The translations under genes were made by a program, and so were the position numbers. The notes below the pieces were generated by a model. It had not been told where the DNA came from, did not search any database, and saw nothing but the letters and a program-made list of their open reading frames with translations. Of a stretch of 64,000 bases of DNA, positions 1 through 8,346 are shown piece after piece; positions within the stretch are counted from its first letter, which is position 1; every line of letters starts with the position of its first letter. This stretch comes from Streptomyces pseudovenezuelae. Its GTDB lineage: Bacteria; Actinomycetota; Actinomycetes; Streptomycetales; Streptomycetaceae. The stretch lies in NCBI RefSeq assembly GCF_029892565.1, contig NZ_JARXVH010000024.1, forward strand, positions 1-64,000, given 5' to 3'.

Positions 1-75
1 GCCTGCTACGACCCCTCCATCCACCAAGCCAACAACAAGGTCAGCACAGCCGCTGAAGAGCCCTTGGCGGCATAG
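1..75 (+). CDS. C-terminal end of an unidentified gene (partial at window edge)
   Basis: An open plus-strand frame enters from outside the window and ends at TAG 73-75, giving 24 residues that end in EEPLAA. The tail is too short for family recognition. The following gene is convergent and its stop lies 17 bases away. That this is a real gene end is inferred only from the open frame and tight spacing. Confidence 0.35.
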   Translation, partial: ACYDPSIHQANNKVSTAAEEPLAA

Positions 76-92
76 AGGTTGACTCAGGAAAC

Positions 93-872
93 TCATGCGG
101 TCTCGGCCTGAAGGGCGGGGCCGAGGAGGAGTCCACCGTCGATGACGTACTCCGACCCCGTGATGAACGACGCGTCCGATGACGTGAGGAACAGGAGAAG
201 TCGGCTGACGTCGGTCGGCTCCCCGAGCCGGGGGATGGCGAACGGCTCGGGTGAGTAGAAGTCGGCGATTGCCGCGACTGCGCCAGCTGCTGGTTCGTGG
301 ATGAAGGAGGTCGATATCACGCCGGGGTGGATGGTGTTCACCCGGATGTGGTCGCGGCCGAGCTCGAGCGCTGCCGTTTGCGTGAGACCTCGCACGGCCC
401 ACTTGCTGGCGACGTACGGCGCGTAGTGAGCCGTGCCGCCCAGGCCCATGGTCGAGGCGACGTTGACGATGGCTCCCCCTGCTGCGCGGCGCAGAGCGGG
501 GGCTGTGACCTTGATGCCGAGGAAGGTCCCGGTGAGGTTGATGTCGAGGATGCGCGACCACGTGGCCTGTTCCGTGTTTTCGATTGTTGCAGGCGGATTC
601 TGCACGCCCGCGTTGTTGACGAGCACGTTCAGGGCGCCGAAGGCGCTCTCGGCGGTCAGCACAGCGGCGGACCACGAGCTCTCGTCGGTAACGTCAAGGC
701 GGGCGAAGCGAGCGCGGGTCCCGAGTTCGTCGGCGAGAGCGGCGCCGCGTTCCGCGTCGATGGCGCCGATCACCACGTTCGCTCCCTCCGCGTGAAAGGC
801 GCGCACGTGGCTTGAGCCCTGGCCGCCGGTCCCACCGGTCACGAGCACGGTCTGGTTGTCGAAGCGGGGCAT
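93..872 (-). CDS. SDR family NAD(P)-dependent oxidoreductase
   Basis: This is a 259-residue classical short-chain dehydrogenase/reductase, a cytosolic enzyme that oxidises or reduces a hydroxyl/carbonyl using NAD(P). The N-terminal cofactor loop TGGTGGQG lies at residues 12-19 and NNAG at 86-89. The catalytic Ser140, Tyr153 and Lys157 (YVASK) are all present, as is the usual C-terminal GSEYVIDGG. The ATG at 872 is preceded by an AAGGAA ribosome site. Length is normal for the family. It is divergent from a TetR regulator (1017-1661) across a 144-base gap holding two matching palindromes, so it is probably repressed by that regulator. The substrate cannot be deduced. Confidence 0.93.
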   Translation of the reverse strand: MPRFDNQTVLVTGGTGGQGSSHVRAFHAEGANVVIGAIDAERGAALADELGTRARFARLDVTDESSWSAAVLTAESAFGALNVLVNNAGVQNPPATIENTEQATWSRILDINLTGTFLGIKVTAPALRRAAGGAIVNVASTMGLGGTAHYAPYVASKWAVRGLTQTAALELGRDHIRVNTIHPGVISTSFIHEPAAGAVAAIADFYSPEPFAIPRLGEPTDVSRLLLFLTSSDASFITGSEYVIDGGLLLGPALQAETA

Positions 873-930
873 CAGATGTTCCTTCGGTACGTGGGTGAAT
901 GACCGGGATCACCAGTGATGAACGGCGGCC

Positions 931-1001
931 AGTGGTGAGCCGGGCGACTCACCATCCCTCTGACGCTAGGTCGGCGGCAGTGGCGAGTCAAGCCACTCAC
1001 C
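931..1001. promoter_or_regulatory. Two-copy palindromic operator in the SDR/TetR divergent promoter
   Basis: Two imperfect 23-base palindromes lie at 931-953 and 979-1001. Both start AGTGGYGAG and end ACTCACC, matching at 17 of 23 positions, with starts 48 bases apart. Their halves (GGTGAG...CTCACC) are typical of a TetR dimer site. The second copy ends 15 bases before the regulator's ATG, so it could mediate autorepression and control of the divergent SDR gene. The repeats are seen directly; binding is inferred. Confidence 0.7.
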
Positions 1002-1016
1002 TCGTATGCTCGGCCC

Positions 1017-1661
1017 ATGAGCAGGATCGTGACGACGTATCACCAGCGCGTCGCCCAGGAGAAGCGCGCGCTGATCGTGAAGGCCGCGACCGAACTGTTT
1101 CTCGAGTTGGGCTACGACCGGACGTCGCTGGCGCGGATCGCAGAGTGCTCGGGCGTTTCGCGGGCCACCTTGTTCAAGCAGTTTCCGAGCAAAGCTGCCC
1201 TGTTCGACGCCATCGTGACCGAGTCCTGGTCGACCGCTGACGAGGAGGATCCTCCGCCGGCAGGCAACGTCGTTGACGGGCTCAGCATCATCGGTCGCCG
1301 TTACGCCGAGCTGCTGGGCCGTGCCCAGATGACCGACCTGTTCAGGATCGTCATCGCCGAGCTGCCGCGGTTCCCTGAGCTGGCCCATGCGCAGTTCTCG
1401 CACGGGAAGATGCCCTACTTCGAGTCCGTACGCAGCTACCTCCTGGCTGAGCACGAGGCGGGAACGGTACGGGTCGAGGACGTGGACCTCGCAGCCACCC
1501 AGTTCCTGGGCATGATCTCCAACTACGTCTTCTGGCCGACGCTCCTGGTGCCGGGCTGGGAGGTGAGCGCCGAACGCGTCGCTCAGGTAGTCGACGAGGC
1601 CGTCCGCACCATCGCCGCCCGGTACGCCGCGACTGGGCCAGGGGTGTCCACCAACGACTGA
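1017..1661 (+). CDS. TetR/AcrR family transcriptional regulator
   Basis: This 214-residue protein has a TetR-type N-terminal helix-turn-helix (about residues 15-62) with the motif ARIAECSGVSRATLFKQF, followed by an all-helical ligand-binding and dimerisation domain. Length is typical. The ATG at 1017 follows the second of two palindromic operator candidates. It is transcribed divergently from an SDR oxidoreductase (93-872), the usual arrangement of a repressor and its target. The inducing ligand is unknown and may be the SDR substrate. The stop codon lies within a 15-base direct repeat. Confidence 0.92.
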   Translation: MSRIVTTYHQRVAQEKRALIVKAATELFLELGYDRTSLARIAECSGVSRATLFKQFPSKAALFDAIVTESWSTADEEDPPPAGNVVDGLSIIGRRYAELLGRAQMTDLFRIVIAELPRFPELAHAQFSHGKMPYFESVRSYLLAEHEAGTVRVEDVDLAATQFLGMISNYVFWPTLLVPGWEVSAERVAQVVDEAVRTIAARYAATGPGVSTND

Positions 1662-1689
1662 GTCCCGCCGACCGCGACTGAGTCCCGCC
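1655..1689. repeat. 15-base direct repeat at the end of the TetR gene
   Basis: CGACTGAGTCCCGCC occurs at 1655-1669 and 1675-1689, a perfect repeat with a 20-base period. The first copy contains the stop codon of the TetR gene. It may be a small tandem duplication. From here to about 1930 no gene is recognised. Confidence 0.6.
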
Positions 1690-1931
1690 ACCGCCAAAGG
1701 AGCTGATGCCTACGCAATCGAGGCCGTCGGCACCAAGGGCGTTCGCGGGGAATCCCAGGGCATCCCGGGGCGGACATGGAAGGAGGGAGTCTCGATCGGC
1801 ACGGCCCGACAAGAGGTCTCAGCAGCGGGCCCAAACGTGCAAGGCTGCGCTCTCGGGGTGGAAACTCCCAACGGCAGCAAGAGGGGTGGCCCAAGACCCG
1901 CAAGCCAGGCCCGCAACTACACCCTCATCTG

Positions 1932-2163
1932 TGAAGAGTCGGGAAAGGTCGTCAGCCCGACGTGTGCCCGGACACCGGGCTGGTCCGGCTGTCGTACGGC
2001 CAGTCCCGCATGCTGCGGGACGAACACACCGCTGGCCACGGGTTGGGATCTGGACGAGTGGCGGCACTCCGGCCTGACCCATCCCGGCGAGCAGGGTGCG
2101 TCGCTGCTGATGCTGATAGTGAAGTCGAGGCATCGGAAGCCGGAGAACGTCCGCCGCTATTTC
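1932..2163 (+). pseudogene. Remnant of a tyrosine recombinase (integrase) C-terminus
   Basis: Two overlapping frames match the end of actinobacterial phage/AICE-type integrases. The segment DTGLVRLSYGQSRMLRDEHTA lies in one frame and LDEWRHSGLTHPGEQGASLL...SRHRKPENVRRYF in another. The Arg of WRHS, the His of SRH and the candidate catalytic Tyr of RRYF are present. A frameshift separates the pieces, nothing recognisable of the N-terminal part remains, and an IS5-family element begins immediately after RRYF at 2163. It is a dead integrase marking an earlier integrative element. Family assignment rests on motif recall. Confidence 0.65.
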
Positions 2164-2740
2164 AGAGGGCGGTATGAGAGTGCGTAGGTGTTTTGTCGTC
2201 ACCTGAACGTGTGGCGGTGCGGTACCCCGGCCGGTCGGCGGCCATGGGCATGTTGGGCTGGTCACCGTGAGCGAGCGCAAGCCCTACAAGACCGACCTGA
2301 GCGATGAGCAGTGGGCGCTGGTCGAGCCGGTGATCACCGCGTGGAAGGCCGCGCATCCCTCGGTCAGCGGCCATCAGGGCCGGTACGCGATGCGGGAGAT
2401 CGTCAACGCACTGCTCTACCAGGGCCGGAGCGGGTGCCAGTGGGAGCTGCTCCCGCACGACTTTCCGCCACCCGGCGCGGTGAAGTACTACTTCTACGCC
2501 TGGCGTGACGACGGCATCGACCAGACCATTCATGACCTGCTGCGCTGGCAGGTGCGGGAAAAGATGGGCCGGAAGGCGGACCCGAGCCTGGTGGTGCTCG
2601 ATACCCAGAGCGTGCACGCGGCGGCCGGGGTGCCCGCCGAGTCGACGGGGCGTGATGCGGCAAAAAAAGTACCGGGCCGCAAGCGCGGCCTGGCCGTTGA
2701 CGTTCTGGGGCTGATGCTCGCGGTAGTCGTGGCGGCCGCG
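2163..2740 (+). mobile_element. Truncated IS5-family element, copy 1
   Basis: The left end (GAGGGCGGTATGAGAGT) and the next 570 or so bases match the complete copy at 7847-9275. Homology stops abruptly after 2740 within the transposase gene, where unrelated sequence begins. The inner half, the accessory ORF and the right inverted repeat are lost. Copy 2 lies in opposite orientation 5 kb away, so the two enclose the S8 peptidase and its regulator. Confidence 0.85.
2267..2740 (+). pseudogene. IS5-family transposase, C-terminally truncated
   Basis: A GTG-started frame encodes the first 158 residues of an IS5-type DDE transposase (LSDEQWALVEPVI, YQGRSGCQWELLPHDFPP, VVLDTQSVHAAAG with the first catalytic Asp). 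It differs from the complete 276-residue copy at 8343-9173 by only two residues over that stretch (T/I and A/V). After residue 158 the frame runs 32 codons into unrelated sequence and stops at 2839. The remaining catalytic residues are missing, so it is inactive. Confidence 0.85.
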
Positions 2741-3007
2741 GTCCCGGCCCGCTGGGGGAATCCTGTGTTCCAACTGAGCCGCATCCGTGCATACGGGCGG
2801 GAGTCCAGGGCGAGGGCACGGGCCGGTGACCGGCCATGACTCCGCCCGGCGACCGACGTCTTCACCAACTACCCTGGCCAAAGCGGGCGTTGGCACTCTC
2901 CGGCCACCTGATTCCCTTGAGTCGCCGTCGCCCCGGCACTCACTCTGATGGCTGGCTTCCGCTCACCGGGCGGAAGCGTTTCCGCGTTCAGGGGAGGACG
3001 TCCACCC

Positions 3008-6000
3008 ATGCGAAGACTCCACGCCCTGTGGGCCGTGGCCGGATTGGCCGGACTGCTCGCGGGGGCCATCACGCCCGCGACAGCCGCCACCGGTTCCACG
3101 GTCTCCACCCACCTCACGGGCCCGAGCACCGCCCCACCGCAGACCGTCACCCTCATCACCGGCGACACCGTGACCCTCACCGCCGGACCGGACGGCAGGA
3201 ACGCCGTCGACGTCCGGCGCGGCAAGGGCCGCGAGGCCGCCACCTTCCTGTCCAGCGAGAAGAACGGCGAGATCAGCGTCCTGCCGACGGACGCCGTCCC
3301 GCTGATCAAGGCGGGCCGCCTCGACCCGGCCCTGTTCAACATCACCCAGCTGGTCAAGCAGGGCTACACCGACGCGAAGACCGGCTCCACCCCGGTCATC
3401 GCGACGTACGGCAAGGGCACCGAGACCCCCGAGGGCGCGCGCCGGACGCTGGCGCTGCCCGGGATCGACGGCGCCGCGCTCAGTGCGAAGAAGTCCACGG
3501 CCTTCTGGTCGGACATCGCCCCGGCACTCGGCACCGAACCCACCGCGAAGGCCGCGAAGCAGCTCGGCGACGGCATCGACAAGATATGGCTGGACGCCAG
3601 GGTGGAGGCGTCCCTCGACGTGAGCGTGCCGCAGATCGGCGCGCCCGAGGTGTGGAAGGCGGGCTACGACGGCACAGGCGTCGAGGTCGCGGTCCTGGAC
3701 ACCGGCGTGGACACCGGGCACCCGGACCTGGCCGGGAAGATCGCCGGCTCGGAGAGCTTCGTACCGGACGAGACGATCCAGGACGGCTTCGGTCACGGCA
3801 CCCATGTGGCGTCCACGATCGTCGGCTCGGGCGCGGCCTCGGGCGGCCGGTACAAGGGGGTGGCGCCGGGCGCGCGACTGCTGGTCGGCAAGGTGCTGGA
3901 CGACACGGGCCACGGCCAGTCGTCCTGGATCATCGCGGGCATGGAGTGGGCGGCGCACTCCGGCGCGAAGATCGTCTCGATGTCCTTGGGCGGTACGGCC
4001 TACGGTCCCTCCGACGTGCTCAGCGAAACCGTCGACCAACTGTCCGCGTCCACCGGCGCGTTGTTCGTGATCGCGGCCGGCAACGCGGGCCCGGGCGAGC
4101 AGACCGTGGGCACCCCGGGCATCGCCGACTCGGCGCTGACCGTGGGCGCGGTCGACAAGTCGGACCAGTTGGCCTCGTTCTCCAGCCGAGGTCCGCGCCC
4201 CGGCGACTACGCGGTCAAGCCGGAGATCACCGCGCCGGGCGTGAACATCACCGCGGCCCGCGCCGCCGGCACCACCATGGGCACGCCCGTCGACGACAAC
4301 TACACGACGGCCAGCGGCACTTCGATGGCCACCCCGCATGTGGCGGGTGCGGCGGCGCTGGTCGTGCAGGCCCATCCGGACTGGACCGGCGAACAGATCA
4401 AGGAGGCGCTGGCCAGTACGGCGAAGACGAATACCGACAACTCCGTGTTCGAGCAGGGCGACGGCCGGGTCGACGCCGTACGGGCGGTCGAGCAGGACGT
4501 CTTCGCGACCTCGACGCTGAGCTTCGGCAAGTTCGAGGACGGTGACGACGGTGTCGTCAGCAAGGACATCACCTACACCAACACCACCGACAACGCAGTG
4601 GAGTTGACGCTCTCGTCGTCGCTCGCCGACCTCGCACTGGGCGCCGGTACGGTGACCGTGCCCGCGCGGGGCACCGCCACCGTCTCCGTCGGCGTCGACC
4701 CGGCGAAGGAATCCCAGGGCCGGTACACGGGCCATGTCACGGCGACCGCCGACGGCGGCGTCCAGGTCACCACGGGCGTCGGCTTCGAGAAAGCACCGAA
4801 GACCTACGACCTCAAGGTCTCGATCGTGGACCGCGAGGGCAACCCGTCGACCGGGGCGTCGCTCTACACGCTCCAGGAGCTGAACGGCGCCTACCCCGAC
4901 GAGTACGGCTTCCTCGGCACCGGCTGGACCTGGCAGGTGCCGGCCGGCACCTACTCCATCGCGACCTGGATCCCGGACCTGGACGCGGCCGGCCTGGCCG
5001 TGGGCACGTCGGTCGTCGGCAACCCCGAGATCAAGGTCGACGGGGACACCGCGGTCGTCCTCGACGCCCGCAAGGCGGTGGAGATCAAGCCGAAGACCAA
5101 GGAGGACTCCGAGTTCAAGGGCTTCAGCACCAACTGGCACCGGGAGGGGCCGGGCAGCGCCTGGGGGCTCACCTACAGCCAGGGCTTCTGGACCGATCAC
5201 GTCTACGTGGCGCCGACCCCGCGGGTCACCGTGGGCACCCTGGAATTCTCCGCCAAGTTCCGGCTGTACGCGAAGGAGTTGACGGCGAGCGTCACCGGCC
5301 CGGAGAAGACCTCGCTGTCGTCGCTCTACTACTCCCAGACGTACAACGAATTCCCGTTGAAGATCAGCGGTGACCACACGGTGCGGGCGGTGGACGCGGG
5401 CGGCGGTACCACGGCCGACTTCGCGGGACTCGACGTCAGGGGCAAGGTGGCGGTGGTCGGGATCGGTGCCACCGAGCGGGCGCAGAGCGCTCTGGACAAC
5501 GCGACCAAGGCCGGGGCGGGATACCTCATCGTCTACCGCAAGACACCCGGTTTCTGGATCGAGGCAGTGGACCGGGCGACCACCGTCCCGCTGATGATCG
5601 CCACCGGCGAGCAGGGCGCCGGACTGGCCGCCCTCCTGAAGACCGGCAAGAAGGTCACGCTGAAGCTGAGCGGCACGCCGGTCAGCCCGTACGTCTACAA
5701 CCTGCTGGCCGCACAGAGCGGCGCCATCACCGCGAACCAGACCTACCGCTTGGACAAGTCCAACACCGTGAAACGGAAGGCCCGTTACTACGGTGGCACG
5801 GCCGGCGAGATGGGCGCGGACACCCTGTACACCTTCCGTCCCTGGCAGCTCTTCAGCATCGAGAACAGCGTGTACACGCAGCTGGGCACGGAACGCGACG
5901 AGTACTACTACGTCGACCCGGACACCCGTACCAGGCACGTCGTCTACCCGAACTGGCAGACGTACCGGGGCGAGTGGAGCCCGCTGCGGACCTTCACCGA

Positions 6001-6676
6001 GGCGGGCACCGAGCCCACCGAGAACTGGCTGCGTCAGGTCGTCCGGCCGGGCAGCAGCGAGGAGTACGGGCTCTCCGAACGCACCGGTGACGAACTCACC
6101 CTCTCGATACCGGAGTTGACCGACTCCACACCGGGCCACTACGGATATGTGGACGGCGTCGACACCACCGCGCAGGGCAGGCTCTACGCGGACGGACAGT
6201 TCGTCGGCGACTCGGCGCTCGGCGGGTACGGCGTCTTCGACGTCCCGGCGGCGAAGGCCTCGTACCGCTTCGATCTGGACGTGCAGCGCAAGGCGGCCTG
6301 GGCCGCGTACTCCACGAGCACGCACACCGAGTGGACCTTCGCCTCGGCGCACACCGACTCCGCGACGGCACTGCCGCTGCTCACCGTCGGCATCGCTCCG
6401 AAGGGCCTCGACCTCCTCAACAGGGCCGATGCCAAGCGGGAGTTGACGGTCGGGCTGCCGGTCGCGAACCAGTCGGGGAGCGTCCGGGCGAGCAGTCAGA
6501 AGGCCTGGGTCTCCTACGACGACGGCACGTCCTGGAAGGAAGTGAGTGTCACGAAGGGCGAAGCACGGTTCAGGCCCGCGAAGGGCGCCGCCTCGGTGTC
6601 GCTGCGCGTACGGGCCACCGACCGCGACGGCAACGGGATCGACCAGACCGTACTGCGGGCCTTCGGCCTGAAGTGA
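3008..6676 (+). CDS. Secreted S8 (subtilisin-like) serine peptidase with PA domain
   Basis: This encodes 1222 residues when read from the ATG at 3008, which has GGGGAGGA upstream and begins a classical signal peptide (MRRLHALWAVAGLAGLLAGA). An open frame extends 20 codons further upstream but lacks those features. A prodomain of about 190 residues precedes the subtilase domain. The catalytic triad is Asp231 (VAVLDTGVD), His263 (GHGTHVAS) and Ser439 (GTSMATPHVAG), with the oxyanion Asn in AAGNAGPG. A protease-associated domain lies near residues 775-885, followed by beta-rich C-terminal modules. It probably degrades extracellular proteins. The LuxR-type regulator immediately downstream is a likely control gene. 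Two inverted IS5-family copies flank the pair. Confidence 0.95.
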   Translation: MRRLHALWAVAGLAGLLAGAITPATAATGSTVSTHLTGPSTAPPQTVTLITGDTVTLTAGPDGRNAVDVRRGKGREAATFLSSEKNGEISVLPTDAVPLIKAGRLDPALFNITQLVKQGYTDAKTGSTPVIATYGKGTETPEGARRTLALPGIDGAALSAKKSTAFWSDIAPALGTEPTAKAAKQLGDGIDKIWLDARVEASLDVSVPQIGAPEVWKAGYDGTGVEVAVLDTGVDTGHPDLAGKIAGSESFVPDETIQDGFGHGTHVASTIVGSGAASGGRYKGVAPGARLLVGKVLDDTGHGQSSWIIAGMEWAAHSGAKIVSMSLGGTAYGPSDVLSETVDQLSASTGALFVIAAGNAGPGEQTVGTPGIADSALTVGAVDKSDQLASFSSRGPRPGDYAVKPEITAPGVNITAARAAGTTMGTPVDDNYTTASGTSMATPHVAGAAALVVQAHPDWTGEQIKEALASTAKTNTDNSVFEQGDGRVDAVRAVEQDVFATSTLSFGKFEDGDDGVVSKDITYTNTTDNAVELTLSSSLADLALGAGTVTVPARGTATVSVGVDPAKESQGRYTGHVTATADGGVQVTTGVGFEKAPKTYDLKVSIVDREGNPSTGASLYTLQELNGAYPDEYGFLGTGWTWQVPAGTYSIATWIPDLDAAGLAVGTSVVGNPEIKVDGDTAVVLDARKAVEIKPKTKEDSEFKGFSTNWHREGPGSAWGLTYSQGFWTDHVYVAPTPRVTVGTLEFSAKFRLYAKELTASVTGPEKTSLSSLYYSQTYNEFPLKISGDHTVRAVDAGGGTTADFAGLDVRGKVAVVGIGATERAQSALDNATKAGAGYLIVYRKTPGFWIEAVDRATTVPLMIATGEQGAGLAALLKTGKKVTLKLSGTPVSPYVYNLLAAQSGAITANQTYRLDKSNTVKRKARYYGGTAGEMGADTLYTFRPWQLFSIENSVYTQLGTERDEYYYVDPDTRTRHVVYPNWQTYRGEWSPLRTFTEAGTEPTENWLRQVVRPGSSEEYGLSERTGDELTLSIPELTDSTPGHYGYVDGVDTTAQGRLYADGQFVGDSALGGYGVFDVPAAKASYRFDLDVQRKAAWAAYSTSTHTEWTFASAHTDSATALPLLTVGIAPKGLDLLNRADAKRELTVGLPVANQSGSVRASSQKAWVSYDDGTSWKEVSVTKGEARFRPAKGAASVSLRVRATDRDGNGIDQTVLRAFGLK

Positions 6677-6700
6677 GCCTGAAGTGAGCGGACGGTCCGA

Positions 6701-6740
6701 GCCACGGTAAGGATTCTTAACAATCACGCTCTACCGTGGC
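6701..6740. promoter_or_regulatory. Inverted repeat in the promoter of the LuxR-type regulator
   Basis: GCCACGGTA at 6701-6709 and TACCGTGGC at 6732-6740 form a perfect 9-base inverted repeat around an AT-richer core (GGATTCTTAACAATC), ending 5 bases before the regulator's ATG. It could be an operator or a weak terminator for the peptidase gene. The position over the likely promoter favours an operator, by inference. Confidence 0.45.
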
Positions 6741-6745
6741 GAGCC

Positions 6746-7747
6746 ATGGTGAACACGGCACAAGATCCTGCACGACAGACCCCTGCCGCGAGCCCCTGGG
6801 CCGCGGTGGGGGTCTCCGCCTTCGACGAGCGGGTGTACCAGTCGATTCTCCATCAGCCCGACGCCGGCGCGGGCGGCTGGACGCTGCTGAGCGGGGCGAC
6901 CCCGGCAGAGCTGCGCGAGGCCTGCGACCGGCTGCTCGCGCTGGGACTGCTCCAACCGCCGGACTCCATGGGCGGGTTACGCGCGGTCGACCCGCGGGTG
7001 GCGATCCGTGCGCTGATCCGGCGGCGCGAGACGGAGTCCGAACTGGTCGCCGCCACCGCCGAGGAGATGGCCACCGCGTACGAGGCGGGGTTGCTGCGCG
7101 AGGAGCCGTCCCGGCTGATCGAGGTCGCCTCCGGCGAGGGCGCCATCGCGGCCCGCCTGGAAGAGATGTACGCCCGCGCGGAGCACGAGGTGTGCCTCTT
7201 CGACACCCCGCCGTACCTCGCCCCGCCCGCACCGCAGGTGGACCTCCAGGCCGACCTGCTCAAGCGCGGGATCGTCTCGCGCGGCATCTACGCGGCGACC
7301 GCCCTGGAGGATCCGAACGCCCTGTCCCGCGCCTGGAACATGGTCGAACTCGGCGAGCAGGCCCGGGTGTTGCCGTCCGTGCCGCTCAAGCTGCTGGTGG
7401 TCGACGGACGTCGGGCCCTGCTCCCGCTGACCTCGTCGGCGGCGGGCGGCTACTGCGCCGTCGTCGTATGGCACTCCGCGGTGACCGAGGCCCTGCAGAA
7501 GCTTTTCGAGCTGGCCTGGCGGCAAGCGAGTCCGCTCGGCCGGCCCGCGGGCAACGGCGAACTCTCCGAGGACGAGGAGGCGTTGACGCGGCTGCTGGCG
7601 GCCGGGCTGAAGGACGAGGCGGTGGCCCGCCATCTGGGGGTGAGTCTGCGCACGGTGCGGCGGCGGGTGAGCGACCTTCAGGAACGGCTGGGGGCGGCGA
7701 GTCGGTTCCAGCTCGGGCTGCGGGCGGCGCAGCGGGGCTGGCTGTAG
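6746..7747 (+). CDS. LuxR-type helix-turn-helix transcriptional regulator
   Basis: This 333-residue protein has an N-terminal winged-helix/TrmB-like part (about 20-75) and a middle domain of unknown ligand. A C-terminal LuxR-type helix-turn-helix (about 270-325) contains LLAAGLKDEAVARHLGVSLRTVRRRVSDLQERLGA. There is no receiver domain, so it is not a response regulator. Streptomyces often carry this architecture next to secreted subtilases, and here it starts 70 bases after the S8 peptidase stop, suggesting it controls that gene. An inverted repeat overlaps its promoter. The signal it senses is unknown. Confidence 0.85.
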   Translation: MVNTAQDPARQTPAASPWAAVGVSAFDERVYQSILHQPDAGAGGWTLLSGATPAELREACDRLLALGLLQPPDSMGGLRAVDPRVAIRALIRRRETESELVAATAEEMATAYEAGLLREEPSRLIEVASGEGAIAARLEEMYARAEHEVCLFDTPPYLAPPAPQVDLQADLLKRGIVSRGIYAATALEDPNALSRAWNMVELGEQARVLPSVPLKLLVVDGRRALLPLTSSAAGGYCAVVVWHSAVTEALQKLFELAWRQASPLGRPAGNGELSEDEEALTRLLAAGLKDEAVARHLGVSLRTVRRRVSDLQERLGAASRFQLGLRAAQRGWL

Positions 7748-7757
7748 CGGAACGGCG

Positions 7758-7793
7758 GAGGGCCGCACCCCCGTCGCCGAGGATGCGGCCCTC
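7758..7793. terminator. Hairpin terminator, possibly bidirectional
   Basis: GAGGGCCGCA (7758-7767) pairs perfectly with TGCGGCCCTC (7784-7793) across a 16-base loop, 11 bases after the regulator's stop codon. There is no U-tract, as is common in Streptomyces. It would also serve the broken minus-strand gene that ends at 7813. Confidence 0.7.
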
Positions 7794-7812
7794 AACTGCC
7801 GTACCGGAGCCG

Positions 7813-7846
7813 CTAGTTGCGGATCAGGTTGCGCAGGACGTACTGA
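7813..7846 (-). pseudogene. Possible C-terminal scrap of a minus-strand gene cut by the IS
   Basis: On the minus strand, from the IS right end to TAG 7815-7813, the frame reads QYVLRNLIRN then stop, a plausible protein tail facing the hairpin terminator. On the other side of the IS the frame that would join it stays open for only about 170 bases. Identity is unknown and it could be chance. Confidence 0.25.
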
Positions 7847-7923
7847 GAGGGCGGTATGAGAGTTGATGCCTGATTCTTCGTTTCGTCCGGGATGAGCGGG
7901 CAGGTCGCGGCGGCGAAGGACGG

Positions 7924-8346
7924 CTACGGCCGGGGCTGGGTGAACAAGCCCTGCTCGGTCTCGACCAGGATCCCGCGGTCGGTCAGCCGCTTGAGCTTCA
8001 GGCGGATGTTGTTGATGTTGTTGGGCGCGACCGTCAGGTCCATCGCCTCGCACACCTGCCGTGCACGCAGCGGATGGTCGGCCGTGGTGAACACCGCCAT
8101 GATCTGCCGGTAGGCCGGATGGTCCGGCAGTTTCGGTGCCGGCGTCGCGGGCGGTTGCGGGTCGGGCAGCTCCAGCAGTGTCTTGCGGGTGATCCAGACT
8201 TCCTCGGCGGCCCGATCGAGTTCGTTGAGCTGTGCGGTCAGCTGCCTGATCTGCTCCTTCGTTGCCTCGGCCTGCGCGGTGATCTCGCGTTCCCGCTCCT
8301 CCAGCCGGGCCGGCAGCGCCCCGAGTGTCACCTCTCCGCCGGTCAT
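7924..8346 (-). CDS. IS-encoded accessory protein with coiled coil and winged helix
   Basis: The ATG at 8346 overlaps the transposase stop as ATGA, implying translational coupling. The 140-residue product has an N-terminal coiled coil (about 8-55, EEREREITAQAEATKEQIRQLTAQ) and a C-terminal winged-helix-like segment (about 75-135, ARQVCEAMDLTVAPNNINNIRLKLKRLTDRG). It lies wholly inside the inverted repeats. Such a reading frame could bind IS ends or regulate transposition, which is inference. I recall similar ORFs beside some Streptomyces IS5 transposases but assign no family name. Confidence 0.75.
   Translation of the reverse strand: MTGGEVTLGALPARLEEREREITAQAEATKEQIRQLTAQLNELDRAAEEVWITRKTLLELPDPQPPATPAPKLPDHPAYRQIMAVFTTADHPLRARQVCEAMDLTVAPNNINNIRLKLKRLTDRGILVETEQGLFTQPRP

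Noticed and set aside
2963..6727. 1254-codon minus-strand open frame opposite the S8 peptidase
   Set aside because: It is a GC-bias shadow. The plus-strand frame has a signal peptide, an intact catalytic triad and an RBS, while the minus frame has no family motifs and an Arg/Val/Gly-heavy composition.
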